Positions 1 through 7,449 of a stretch of DNA of 48,803 nucleotides are shown here, piece after piece. Location: assembly GCA_937922235.1 (NCBI GenBank), contig CAKZVC010000009.1:99096-147898 (forward strand), read 5' to 3'. The translations under genes were made by a program, and so were the position numbers. Under the pieces are notes generated by a model. That model made no database searches, was not told the DNA's origin, and saw nothing but the letters and a program-made list of their open reading frames with translations. Numbering within the stretch: position 1 is the first letter of the stretch; the number at the start of each line of letters is the position of its first letter. The stretch is from an uncultured Acidimicrobiales bacterium. Its GTDB lineage: Bacteria; Actinomycetota; Acidimicrobiia; Acidimicrobiales; SHLQ01.

Positions 1-1463
1 TCGAAGCCACCAAGGAATGGTCGGGCGTCGCCGACCTTGAACGTGTGGTCTCGGTCGTCGCCGAGGGTTTGACCGAACACGTCGGTCAGCGCGCCGTCGA
101 TGGTCACCTTGTAATCGGTATCGCCCTTGGTGGCGCCCGCGATCCACACGCTGATGCCGCCCGCGCCGACGACCATGCCGTCGATCTCTGGTTCGACCGA
201 GATCAGCGCCTCATCAAAAAGGTCAGGATCGAGAGCGTTGTTGAAGCGAATCGAGAAGCCGTCAAGCGGTTCGCAGCTGCGACCTCCGCAATTCCATTCG
301 TCCACCTTCAGCGGGGCGTAGGTGCGTGCGCGAAAGCTCTGAGGATTGGGGTTGACGAGTGGGCCTTCGGACGACGGGACGTCAGGTCCGACGGTGATCT
401 GAAGCTGGGCATCCTTGGGCAGCGGTTCGGTGGGGGTGAACGCAATCCATCGATCGTCGGGAAGGTTCTCGGTGGAGGTTCGCTGGTCGTCAGCTGCAAG
501 CTCATCGTCGGTAGCAAGACGCAGCGTGCGGTCCGAGCCGTCGGCGATGAGCGTGGTGACTGCGAGTACCGCCTCGGCGTCGATCCGCTGATCGAACAGG
601 GCGATGAAGATCGGGTCGAGATCGAGTGAGTCGCCCTGCGGGCTGAGCCACTCGACCTGTGGCGTCGGGGTTTCGAACGTCCAGGTGATCTCGGCGGCGA
701 GCGCGTTTCCTGCCAGTGACGTTGTACCGGCCGGAACAGTGGCCGTGTAGCTCGTGGCCATCGGCAAACGATCGAACAGCTCGCTGTCGGATTCGAATCG
801 CAGCGTGCGAGTGCCGATCCACTCCCAATGTCCAGGCACATCGGGTGAGAGCGTGACCGGAACATCGGTGGTATCGAGTTGGCCGAGGGTGCCCAACGCA
901 ACCATCGGCTGATTGAACGTCACCGACAGATACGGAGCGAGCGGGACGTCGCCTTCGGGCTGGAACCTCAGGACCTCGAGTGGTCCGGTGACAACCTCCG
1001 GCGGCGGGTCGCCGGCGTCGATAGGGAAGTCTTGGTTGATCGTCGTTCCGGAAATTGGTGGACGAAGCGAATCGGCCGGACGTTTGAAGTCCTCGGTGTC
1101 ATCGGGCTCTTCCACCAGGTCGGGAAGTCGGTCGAGGATCTGCTCAACCTGGGGATCGTCGATCGGGTCGCCCTCCACGGTTGGTGCTGGGTCGGCGTCA
1201 CCCTCAATCTGGGTTGCTGGCTGACCTTCGCCGAGCTGAATGTTCAATGGCTGGGCTGGTGCGTTGCTTATCAACTCGACCTCGGTGCTGCGCTCAGCGG
1301 TGCCGGGCGAGGTCGTGGTTGGTTCATCCCCATCGGGGGTTTGCGTTGTCTGCGTTTGGTCGTCATCTGGGCCACGTGTGGTGTCGCCGTCTGATGAGGA
1401 ACAGGCCGAGGCGAGCATCGCCAGCGTGAGCAGAATGACCAGCATTGACTTCAGGTGTCGCAC
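1..1463 (-). CDS. Alpha-2-macroglobulin-family lipoprotein, 5' part only
   Basis: The reading frame is open from a GTG at 1463 to the window edge, so about 487 codons are seen and the C-terminal part is missing. The start is chosen because GGAG lies 6 nt upstream. The N-terminus VRHLKSMLVILLTLAMLASAC is a lipoprotein signal with Cys21 as the lipidated residue, followed by an acidic, Thr-rich spacer. After that come Ig-like repeats with the pattern APYLSVTFNQPM, HWEWIGTRTLRFE and LPMATSYTATVPAGT. This pattern is typical of the first macroglobulin-like domains of bacterial alpha-2-macroglobulins, cell-surface or periplasmic protease traps usually 1,500-2,000 residues long. The thioester region would lie outside the window, so trapping activity cannot be judged. 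A generic Ig-like (Big_5) surface protein is the alternative. Confidence 0.72.
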   Translation of the reverse strand, partial: MRHLKSMLVILLTLAMLASACSSSDGDTTRGPDDDQTQTTQTPDGDEPTTTSPGTAERSTEVELISNAPAQPLNIQLGEGQPATQIEGDADPAPTVEGDPIDDPQVEQILDRLPDLVEEPDDTEDFKRPADSLRPPISGTTINQDFPIDAGDPPPEVVTGPLEVLRFQPEGDVPLAPYLSVTFNQPMVALGTLGQLDTTDVPVTLSPDVPGHWEWIGTRTLRFESDSELFDRLPMATSYTATVPAGTTSLAGNALAAEITWTFETPTPQVEWLSPQGDSLDLDPIFIALFDQRIDAEAVLAVTTLIADGSDRTLRLATDDELAADDQRTSTENLPDDRWIAFTPTEPLPKDAQLQITVGPDVPSSEGPLVNPNPQSFRARTYAPLKVDEWNCGGRSCEPLDGFSIRFNNALDPDLFDEALISVEPEIDGMVVGAGGISVWIAGATKGDTDYKVTIDGALTDVFGQTLGDDRDHTFKVGDARPFLGGF

Positions 1464-1574
1464 AGATGTCTCCAACGTCGCTCACGTACCTCTCCAATCG
1501 GCCCCGCGGCCGCTCGTTATGAGTTCTACGCCCGGGATCCGTCGAAGGTTCCCGGGAATATCTACTCTGGGGAC

Positions 1575-1784
1575 ATGCAGGACAGACGACCTTGTCAACA
1601 GTGCGATGGAATGCTCCATGAGGGTTTTCTTGAAGAGAAGGACCAAAACGCGTCGCGTGCGCTGACGTGGGTCCCTGGCGCCGTCGTGAAAGGCATGTTC
1701 GGCGACGTGAAGGTTAAAGAGCGCTACCCGGTCATGGCTCGGGCTTGCGACAGGTGCGGACGCATCGAACTCGGCTTGAAGTAG
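1575..1784 (+). CDS. Small zinc-ribbon protein (DUF6487-like)
   Basis: This 69-residue protein begins MQDRRPCQQCDGMLHEGF and ends CDRCGRIELGLK. The two CxxC knuckles, at residues 7-10 and near 60-63, make a likely zinc ribbon. The central segment contains LTWVPG and a run of basic residues. The layout (CxxCxGxMxxGF ... W ... CxxCG) resembles DUF6487, whose function is unknown. The ATG at 1575 is chosen because a TACTCT -10-like box ends 6 nt before it and because the frame upstream has no family-like sequence. It lies 11 nt before the membrane-protein gene at 1796 and may be cotranscribed with it. Confidence 0.6.
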   Translation: MQDRRPCQQCDGMLHEGFLEEKDQNASRALTWVPGAVVKGMFGDVKVKERYPVMARACDRCGRIELGLK

Positions 1785-1795
1785 GCACCTCACTT

Positions 1796-2239
1796 ATGGA
1801 CTACCGCAAGCTTGTCTTGCTGCACATGGCATTCACGTTGGCGATGGTCGGTTTCATGACGACGGTGCAGCTCGTCATCTACCCGCAGTTCCGCGAAGCG
1901 TCCGAGGTTGGGTTTGCCGACTATGTCACGAGCCACGGCCAGAACATCATGGGCCCGCTGGTGCTGTTCGCCCCTGCCGAGGTTCTGCTGGCGCTCGTGG
2001 TGTGGATGCGAGCTCCATCCGGCACGGTCAAAACGGTCGCGTTTATCGCTGGTGTGCTGCTCGCGATTGCGTGGGTGCTGACTGCGCTTTGGTATGGGCC
2101 GCTCCACGGACGTCTGGCAAGCGAGCCATATGACATGGCTCGCATCGATCAGCTGGTCTTCACGAACTGGGCGCGCACGATCTTGTGGTGGGCGAGGGGA
2201 GCGCTAGCCGTGTGGCTCGCCTCCACTGCGCTTAGCTGA
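1796..2239 (+). CDS. Small four-helix membrane protein (DUF1772-like)
   Basis: The protein has 147 residues with four predicted membrane helices, at roughly 8-28, 50-70, 77-97 and 125-144. Conserved-looking features are MTTVQLVIYPQF after the first helix, an acidic PAE in the second helix, and a TNWxR motif before the last. The overall plan resembles small actinobacterial and bacteroidetal membrane proteins of the DUF1772 type, whose role is not known. ATG 1796 is preferred over the upstream start at 1745 because 1745 lies inside the zinc-ribbon gene and adds a basic, non-membrane extension. The 3' end overlaps the convergent MFS gene by 8 bases. Confidence 0.6.
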   Translation: MDYRKLVLLHMAFTLAMVGFMTTVQLVIYPQFREASEVGFADYVTSHGQNIMGPLVLFAPAEVLLALVVWMRAPSGTVKTVAFIAGVLLAIAWVLTALWYGPLHGRLASEPYDMARIDQLVFTNWARTILWWARGALAVWLASTALS

Positions 2240-3524
2240 CAACGTGTTGAGCTGACGCCGGGATCACCGGCGGGGTTGCGAACGCCCAGAAGATGTTCCC
2301 AGCAAACGTGAGTAGCGCAACGACGGTGAAGCCGAACTGATAGTCGCCCCGCGAGTCGGCGAAGTACCCGGCGAGCAGTGGTCCGGCGACAGTGCCGACC
2401 ATCACGATGATCGACGACCAGCCCATGATCCCGGCAAAGTTCGTCGACCCGAAATAGTCAGCTCGGATCGCTTGCATCAGCGGACCACGAGCTCCCCACG
2501 CAATGCCGTGAAGCACGACGAACGCACCGATGGTGACCGGGCTGATGATCCACACCATCAGCAACAAACCAATGGTGTGCATACACATGGCCACCGCGAC
2601 GATGAGCCGCTTGTTGATGCGGTCGCCGAGGTAGCCACCAAGGCCCGTTCCGATGAGTTGAAACACGGGAATCGCTCCGGCGATGAGCGCAGCCCGTTGG
2701 GGGCTGAAGCCCCGGTCCTCGGTGAGATAGAGGGCGATGTGGGCAATGACGGTGCTGACGACGACGAGGGCCGACCCGTGACCGGCTGACACCATCCAAA
2801 ACGTCCGCGTGCGCAGTGCTTGCTGCACGGTGAAGTGCACCTCGTTGACACCCTCGGCCTTGCGGGTCGAGTTGAGTGGATCGTCGGCGTCGACGCCGTC
2901 CATTGGTTCATCGGAGGTGGCTCGATCGGTGCCGATGACGCCGGCTGCGACCCATCCGCCAAGCGCCAAGATGGCACCGGCCGCGATCATGGTTGGCCGC
3001 CACCCAATCCAGCCGAACCCGACCACGAGCAGTGGCCCAGCGAAACCGCCGACCGCGAACCCCATGGTTTGCATCGACAGCGCCATGGCTCGTTTGCGTT
3101 CGAACCATTGGACGAGTGCCGAGGTGATGGCGATGAACCCGGCGAGAGTGATACCGAACGCGGCGACCGCCATGGCGATGAAGAAGTGGAGTTTCGTCTG
3201 GAGCTGCGAGAGGCCGATGAAGCCGAGGAACACGAAGACCGAACCGGTTCGCATGACGTTCTTTGTTCCGAAGCGGGCAATGGCGGCGCCGACAGCTGGC
3301 CCGAGCACGGCGCTGCCAGTTCGGGTTCCCGAGAACGCGGCGGAGAAGAGGGTCTTCGACCAGCCAAACTGGCCGCGGAGCTCGACGGCAAGATTGCCGA
3401 AGCCCTGCATCCACAGCATCGACTGCAACGCCCAATACGCAGCGCTAGCCCCGACGACCTTCCACCCCGTGTAGATCGGTCGGCTGCGGCTCGATGAGAG
3501 CGCCGATCCGGCAGGTGAGGTCAT
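2232..3524 (-). CDS. MFS transporter, oxalate/monocarboxylate-type
   Basis: This 430-residue protein has about twelve hydrophobic helices and a central hydrophilic loop (residues about 205-240) rich in Asp and Glu. The first helix region reads GWKVVGASAAYWALQSM, and the loop between helices 2 and 3 contains GPAVGAAIARFGTKNVM, a variant of the MFS motif A (GxxxDRxGxR). This type of sequence groups with the oxalate:formate antiporter and monocarboxylate-porter branch. The substrate cannot be deduced. It is a single gene on the minus strand, convergent with the small membrane protein. Confidence 0.82.
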   Translation of the reverse strand: MTSPAGSALSSSRSRPIYTGWKVVGASAAYWALQSMLWMQGFGNLAVELRGQFGWSKTLFSAAFSGTRTGSAVLGPAVGAAIARFGTKNVMRTGSVFVFLGFIGLSQLQTKLHFFIAMAVAAFGITLAGFIAITSALVQWFERKRAMALSMQTMGFAVGGFAGPLLVVGFGWIGWRPTMIAAGAILALGGWVAAGVIGTDRATSDEPMDGVDADDPLNSTRKAEGVNEVHFTVQQALRTRTFWMVSAGHGSALVVVSTVIAHIALYLTEDRGFSPQRAALIAGAIPVFQLIGTGLGGYLGDRINKRLIVAVAMCMHTIGLLLMVWIISPVTIGAFVVLHGIAWGARGPLMQAIRADYFGSTNFAGIMGWSSIIVMVGTVAGPLLAGYFADSRGDYQFGFTVVALLTFAGNIFWAFATPPVIPASAQHVVS

Positions 3525-3541
3525 TCACTCGACGCTACCTA

Positions 3542-4003
3542 CTAATACAGTCCCTCGAGGGCCTCTTCAGCCATAGAACTCCATACTCCGTTCTCATCAG
3601 AAAGAGCTTGTGCGTCAGCCTCTATGAGAGGTCGATCATCAAAGTCTTCGAAGCCGTTCGTTACTGCCTCGATCCAAAGCACCGAGCACTGAAGAAACGC
3701 GAACAAGGATGAGTTCACGAAGACAGCGCTCTCGGAATACTCATCGAGAAGCACCACGGCTCCACTATCCCCATCGAGAGCTACAGGTCCTTGCGGAGAG
3801 TCGCCAAGTATCCAGAACCGATCATCGACCTCAGCTACTCCTCGATGGATCTTTGTAGTCGCAACAAACCAATCGGCGATCGCGGACGGCAGGCCGACTG
3901 TGCTCAATAAATCGAACTCAGGCACAGTTCGATCGACATCTGGATGAACGAAGGCCCCAGATTCGTTTGCTCTTCTTCTCAGCTCCTGAATTCTGTTCGT
4001 CAT
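3542..4003 (-). CDS. SUKH-4-like immunity protein
   Basis: The protein has 153 residues and no signal peptide or membrane segment, so it should be cytosolic. The core reads FWILGDSPQGPVALDGDSG followed by VVLLDEYSESAVFVNSSL and an FLQC helix, which matches the SUKH-4 pattern: a GDxxxGxxxLD turn, then a G-x-V strand, then FxNSSLxxF. SUKH proteins neutralise diverse polymorphic toxins, mostly nucleases and deaminases. The gene follows another SUKH-like gene by 58 bases on the same strand, and no toxin domain is recognisable next to it. It could also be a SUKH protein with a non-immunity role. Confidence 0.6.
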   Translation of the reverse strand: MTNRIQELRRRANESGAFVHPDVDRTVPEFDLLSTVGLPSAIADWFVATTKIHRGVAEVDDRFWILGDSPQGPVALDGDSGAVVLLDEYSESAVFVNSSLFAFLQCSVLWIEAVTNGFEDFDDRPLIEADAQALSDENGVWSSMAEEALEGLY

Positions 4004-4061
4004 ACGCGGGCATCCTCAGCGTCATCGCGATCCACCCCAAGTGGTGAGCGAAGCAGGATTT

Positions 4062-4565
4062 CTACGAACCGATCCTTCTCCGCAGGTCCGCTATGTCTTC
4101 TTCGAGCCACGGTCGTCCATTTTCCAATCGAAATTTGAGAAGGTCTTCGAGAACCTGTTCCACCGGGATCAAGCGGTCAAAGAACTCGTCGATCGAGTTA
4201 GCCAAGGCCTTTCTATAACGTCGGGTGGATCCGTCCGTGGAAACTGCTTCAACAGATAGGCGTTCGTCACCGGAGACTAAGAGGACAGATCCATCACCGC
4301 TTACAGCGATCGGAATGAGCCCGTCCTCGAACTCAGTTGCTTGGTCTCGGATCTCGTCGGGGGAGAGGATGTCTCCAATGGGTCGTGACCCATCCTCGAA
4401 ATCGGGCACGGTGTATGGGAGCTCGCCCTCGGAGCCTTCGGCTAACAAGTCCACAAGCAACTCGCTAGGTTCGCTGTGTCCGTGGTGAGCCAGGACCTGC
4501 TCAACATCAGCGCGAGAGACAGCGACCGGGTCCAAAACTCCAACTCGACCAAAAAAGCGAATCAA
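4062..4565 (-). CDS. SUKH/SMI1-KNR4-like protein
   Basis: The protein has 167 residues and is very acidic. The central part, GLIPIAVSGDGSVLLVS followed about 40 residues later by LANSIDEFFDRL, fits the SMI1/KNR4 (SUKH-1) core, in which a G-x-x-P-I-A strand is followed by a short Gly-Asp turn and a terminal S-x-x-EF helix. The start is a TTG at 4565. It is supported by GAGG placed 6 nt upstream, in a Shine-Dalgarno region that overlaps the stop codon of the RTX-repeat gene. Only 9 bases separate the two genes, so they are probably one transcript. Its role as an immunity protein is inferred from family and neighbour. Confidence 0.55.
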   Translation of the reverse strand: MIRFFGRVGVLDPVAVSRADVEQVLAHHGHSEPSELLVDLLAEGSEGELPYTVPDFEDGSRPIGDILSPDEIRDQATEFEDGLIPIAVSGDGSVLLVSGDERLSVEAVSTDGSTRRYRKALANSIDEFFDRLIPVEQVLEDLLKFRLENGRPWLEEDIADLRRRIGS

Positions 4566-4574
4566 CGTCGTCCT

Positions 4575-5888
4575 CTACCTGCGAAGTTCACAGGAGATAA
4601 TGCGGCCAGGTGTACCGGTGATCTGGCATTCATCTAGAGCGCCAGCGCCTCCTCGCACGGCATCGCCGTTTGTCAGCACGATCAGGTCGTTGCCATTGCC
4701 GCCATGAAGGTCGTCAACTCCGATGCCGCCGTCGATGTCGTCGGGTCCAGCGCCCCCACGCATCCAGTCGCGGCCTTCGTAGCCGAACAACCGGTCGACG
4801 CCAGTGCCACCTTGCATGCGGTCCCAGCGGTCGGATCCGTAGATGCTGTCGTCGCCAGCTCCACCGAAGGCGCGCATGCCTCGCACGTCGCTGCGAAGCG
4901 CAGCGGTATTACCGCTGGCCGAGAAGATGATGTCATCGCCCTGAGCTCCGAACATGATGTCGAAGCCTTGACCGCCGTAAATGACGTCGTCGCCGATGCC
5001 GCCGCAGATGACGTCGTCGCCGCCGAGACCACGGATGATGTCGTTGCCCTGGAGACCAGCAATGACGTCGATGCCGTTCGTGCCAGTAAGGGTGTCGTTG
5101 CCGGTTGTGCCAACAATCGTCGCCTCGAGTCCACCGCAGAAGACCTTCGGAGCCGCAGGCGCCGTTGTTGTAGTCGTCGTTGTTGTTGGTGGTGCAGCCG
5201 TCGTGGTCGTCGGAGCGGTTGTGGTCGTCGTGGTCGTAGTTGTGGTCGTAGTTGTGGTCGTCGTGGTCGGTACGTAGGGCGTATTCGTCGAGATCACCCG
5301 ATCCCAAATGTTCGGACCCGCTTCGCTCCAGACCTGGCCTTCGATGATCGTCTCTGCCTGCGGTAGATCGAGATGGAGGTGACGGCCCGTCGAGAACTGC
5401 CAGCACGAGTCTCCGTTTCGCGGGTTGATCGGATCCGGGAAGACGTTGCCAATGAACTGGCCTTGCTGAACGTCGGTCCACTCGGTGGTCAACCAGTCGG
5501 GGTGCGACGAGGCCTGCAGGTGGACGAGTCCGATCGTGCCCTCGTAGCCGTTCACGCGATGCCAGACAACTGAGGCTCCCGAGACGTGGACGCACACAAG
5601 TCGAGCCTGCCCCGTGCCCATTGCGTAGACGGGGGATGGGCCCGAGGTCAGGAACGGGTCGTCGATGACGTCAAAGGCGATCGCCCCACTCGTTGGATGC
5701 TCTTGACCGTTGTCGTAGTTCTCGTCGCCGTAGATGAACGTCTCACCCGGGCGGAACGGGTTCTTCAAGTCATAGGAGCTTGCCGACGCAACGCCTGCCG
5801 CTCCCACGACGACGAGCGATATGGCCACCAAGGCTATAGCGATGAACTGGTTTTGGCGTTGCGGTGAGCGAGCAGAGTCGAGAGACAT
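4575..5888 (-). CDS. Secreted LytM-like domain protein with RTX calcium-binding repeats
   Basis: This 437-residue protein has three parts. Residues 1-37 are a signal sequence (hydrophobic core FIAIALVAISLVVVGAAGV, then ASA). Residues about 40-205 resemble an M23/LytM endopeptidase fold, with AFDVID (Asp73) and the terminal RHLHLDL (His170 and His172). Residues about 206-245 are a poly-Thr linker, and 250-437 hold nine or more RTX repeats such as GGIGDDVIYGGQGFD. LytM enzymes cleave peptidoglycan cross-bridges using His, Asp and His zinc ligands. Here the residue four before Asp73 is Ala69 instead of His, so catalysis is doubtful. RTX repeats fold outside the cell on binding calcium. The gene is followed after 9 bases by two SUKH-like genes. 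Confidence 0.7.
   Translation of the reverse strand: MSLDSARSPQRQNQFIAIALVAISLVVVGAAGVASASSYDLKNPFRPGETFIYGDENYDNGQEHPTSGAIAFDVIDDPFLTSGPSPVYAMGTGQARLVCVHVSGASVVWHRVNGYEGTIGLVHLQASSHPDWLTTEWTDVQQGQFIGNVFPDPINPRNGDSCWQFSTGRHLHLDLPQAETIIEGQVWSEAGPNIWDRVISTNTPYVPTTTTTTTTTTTTTTTTTAPTTTTAAPPTTTTTTTTAPAAPKVFCGGLEATIVGTTGNDTLTGTNGIDVIAGLQGNDIIRGLGGDDVICGGIGDDVIYGGQGFDIMFGAQGDDIIFSASGNTAALRSDVRGMRAFGGAGDDSIYGSDRWDRMQGGTGVDRLFGYEGRDWMRGGAGPDDIDGGIGVDDLHGGNGNDLIVLTNGDAVRGGAGALDECQITGTPGRIISCELRR
5158..5274 (-). repeat. Poly-Thr linker coding repeat in the RTX protein
   Basis: On the plus strand the bases read as repeats of GTTGTGGTCGTC and close variants, which are Thr codons (ACN) on the coding strand. 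The tract is the hinge between the LytM-like and RTX domains. Its reverse strand gives long artificial Val runs. Confidence 0.85.
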
Positions 5889-5914
5889 CGTCCAGTGTTT
5901 CGGGACACTGGAAC
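5889..5914 (-). terminator. Perfect 7-bp hairpin just before the RTX gene start
   Basis: CCAGTGT (5892-5898) and ACACTGG (5905-5911) pair around a 6-base loop, and CGT/ACG extend the stem across a one-base bulge. It lies between the hydroxylase stop (5926) and the ATG at 5888. There is no T-run after it in the minus direction. It may terminate the hydroxylase transcript or mask the ribosome-binding region of the RTX gene. Confidence 0.45.
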
Positions 5915-5925
5915 GATTTCTTGAG

Positions 5926-6786
5926 TCAGGCTGGCGTGGGGTTCCAACCGGGTGCGTTCCACATGCGACGGAGGCGAACACTCCAACTGGAGTCGCTTCG
6001 TAGGTCGGCGCACAGCTTGCGGATCTCGGAGAACTGCACGTCGACGGGGTTGGACGATTCGATCTGAGTGGTGAGTCCGTACGTGGGACGGTGAGTCTCG
6101 CTGGCGAACGTGCCGAACATGCGATCCCAGATGATGAGGATGCCGCCGTAGTTCGTGTCGAGGTATGGCTCGTCGGCACCATGATGAACTCGGTGGTGCG
6201 ACGGCGTGTTGAAGATGAACTCGAACCATCGCGGTGTGCGCTGGATGAGCTCGGTGTGGATCCACGTTTGGTAGCCCACCACCACGCCATACGAGACGAG
6301 GGAAAGCAGTGGTGAGAACCCCATCAGCACGAGGGGCGACATGAAGCCGATGGTGAGGAGTGCATCGAACCCCGACAGGCGCAGGCCTGTGGTTTGGTCG
6401 TACTCGGGCGAGCTGTGATGCACCGAGTGGTAAAGGTCCCACGGCAGGCGATGAGTGTGCTCGAAGCGATGTTCGGCGTAATAGAGGAAGTCGGCGAGAA
6501 GAACGCAAAGCAGCGCCGTCCCCCAGTTCAGCGGGATCGAATAGGGAAGCAGAGCGCTTACTGCTTCGAACAGTGTGAACCAGAGGGCGAGGCCGAGTGC
6601 ACCGGCGGGCAAGATGATGAGCAGTGAAGATGCGTTGGCGAGCATTTCCTTAGCTCGGGCTTTGGTGAAGTCCTTCGTGTAGAGCAGCCATGCGAGCTCG
6701 ATCAGGAGGAGCGGTAAAAGGACGTTCTCGAGCAGAAGGCCGATGGCTTCGAGTTGGTCAGTGATGGTTTCTCCAAAGTAGGTCAT
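5926..6786 (-). CDS. Sterol desaturase / fatty-acid hydroxylase family membrane enzyme
   Basis: The 286-residue protein is a membrane di-iron oxygenase. The His clusters are HRFEH (about 108-112), HSVHH (about 120-124) and HHRVHH (about 197-202), which are the iron ligands of this superfamily. Four or more hydrophobic helices surround them. The enzymes hydroxylate or desaturate lipids, using O2 and an electron donor. The substrate here is unknown. The gene is divergent from a TetR regulator, with only 61 bases between the two ATGs. A strong promoter (TTGACG, 17 nt, CATAAT) ends 6 nt before this ATG, so the mRNA probably starts at the ATG itself. The TetR protein is therefore the probable regulator. 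Confidence 0.85.
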   Translation of the reverse strand: MTYFGETITDQLEAIGLLLENVLLPLLLIELAWLLYTKDFTKARAKEMLANASSLLIILPAGALGLALWFTLFEAVSALLPYSIPLNWGTALLCVLLADFLYYAEHRFEHTHRLPWDLYHSVHHSSPEYDQTTGLRLSGFDALLTIGFMSPLVLMGFSPLLSLVSYGVVVGYQTWIHTELIQRTPRWFEFIFNTPSHHRVHHGADEPYLDTNYGGILIIWDRMFGTFASETHRPTYGLTTQIESSNPVDVQFSEIRKLCADLRSDSSWSVRLRRMWNAPGWNPTPA

Positions 6787-6789
6787 GAA

Positions 6790-6822
6790 CTCATTATGAG
6801 AGTGACTCGCAATTTCGTCAAG
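6790..6822 (-). promoter_or_regulatory. Promoter of the hydroxylase gene with overlapping palindrome
   Basis: Read on the minus strand, TTGACG is followed by 17 nt, then CATAAT, then 6 nt, then ATG 6786. The perfect palindrome CTCATtATGAG (6790-6800) covers the -10 box and is a candidate operator for the adjacent TetR protein. Confidence 0.6.
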
Positions 6823-6841
6823 ACTGTCAGTTTGTTATAGT
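6823..6841 (+). promoter_or_regulatory. Palindrome and -10 box before the TetR gene
   Basis: ACTGtCAGT (6823-6831) is a perfect 9-base palindrome. TATAGT (6836-6841) ends 6 nt before ATG 6848, the spacing of a leaderless transcript. No good -35 is seen. Confidence 0.45.
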
Positions 6842-6847
6842 GGACAC

Positions 6848-7429
6848 ATGGCCTCACTTCGGCAGCGAAATCGCATCAACGCGATGCGTGCAACCCAACG
6901 CACTGCACTGCCGATGTTCATCGACCGTGGGTTCGAGAACGTCACCGTTGGCGAGATTGCCGACGAGGTCGGGATGGCCGCCTCGACGATCTATCGCCAC
7001 TTCGCCAACAAAGAAGCCATCGTGCTTTGGGACGAACACGACTCGGCCATCGACAAGGCCTTCGAGTCAGCCTTGAAGACCCATCCTCCGCTGGCAGCCA
7101 TTCGCACCGTCTTCATCGACGAGCTCAGCAGTCGCTACAGCGCTGACCTCGACTTTCAGCTCGAGCGCATCCGCTACATCTACGCCACCGAAGCACTGCA
7201 CGCTGCCGCTATCGAATCCGATCTAGCCGACCGAGAAGAGCTGACTGCAGGGCTCAAACACTTTTTGTCGAAACCGAATCGCGATGCCGCCCCGATGATC
7301 GCCGGAGCAGCACTCCTGGCGCTCGACATTGCGATGGATCGTTGGCAGGCCGGCAAGGCAAAGCGATCGCTCGCTGACCACATTGCCGAGACGTTCGATC
7401 AGCTAGAAGGACTGGACAACATCAGGTGA
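6848..7429 (+). CDS. TetR-family transcriptional regulator
   Basis: This 193-residue protein has a TetR DNA-binding domain at residues about 8-60: AMFIDRGF-like helix 1 (LPMFIDRGFENVTVGEIADE) and the recognition part VGMAASTIYRHFANKEAIV. The C-terminal part (about 65-190) is all helical and would hold the ligand pocket and dimer interface. It is divergent from the hydroxylase gene, which is the most likely target together with its own promoter. The ATG at 6848 is chosen because a TATAGT box ends 6 nt upstream. The acyl-CoA carboxylase gene begins 20 bases after its stop but has its own -10 box. Confidence 0.88.
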   Translation: MASLRQRNRINAMRATQRTALPMFIDRGFENVTVGEIADEVGMAASTIYRHFANKEAIVLWDEHDSAIDKAFESALKTHPPLAAIRTVFIDELSSRYSADLDFQLERIRYIYATEALHAAAIESDLADREELTAGLKHFLSKPNRDAAPMIAGAALLALDIAMDRWQAGKAKRSLADHIAETFDQLEGLDNIR

Positions 7430-7437
7430 TCAGCGGC

Positions 7438-7443
7438 TAGCCT
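7438..7443 (+). promoter_or_regulatory. -10 box TAGCCT before the carboxylase beta gene
   Basis: TAGCCT is followed by exactly 6 nt and then ATG 7450, so the transcript is likely leaderless. The box lies between the TetR stop codon and the ATG, giving the carboxylase its own promoter. Confidence 0.5.
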
Positions 7444-7449
7444 CAGCGA

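Noticed and set aside
4704..5366. Plus-strand frame rich in Val and Asp opposite the RTX gene
   Set aside because: It mirrors RTX and poly-Thr codons; no independent evidence.
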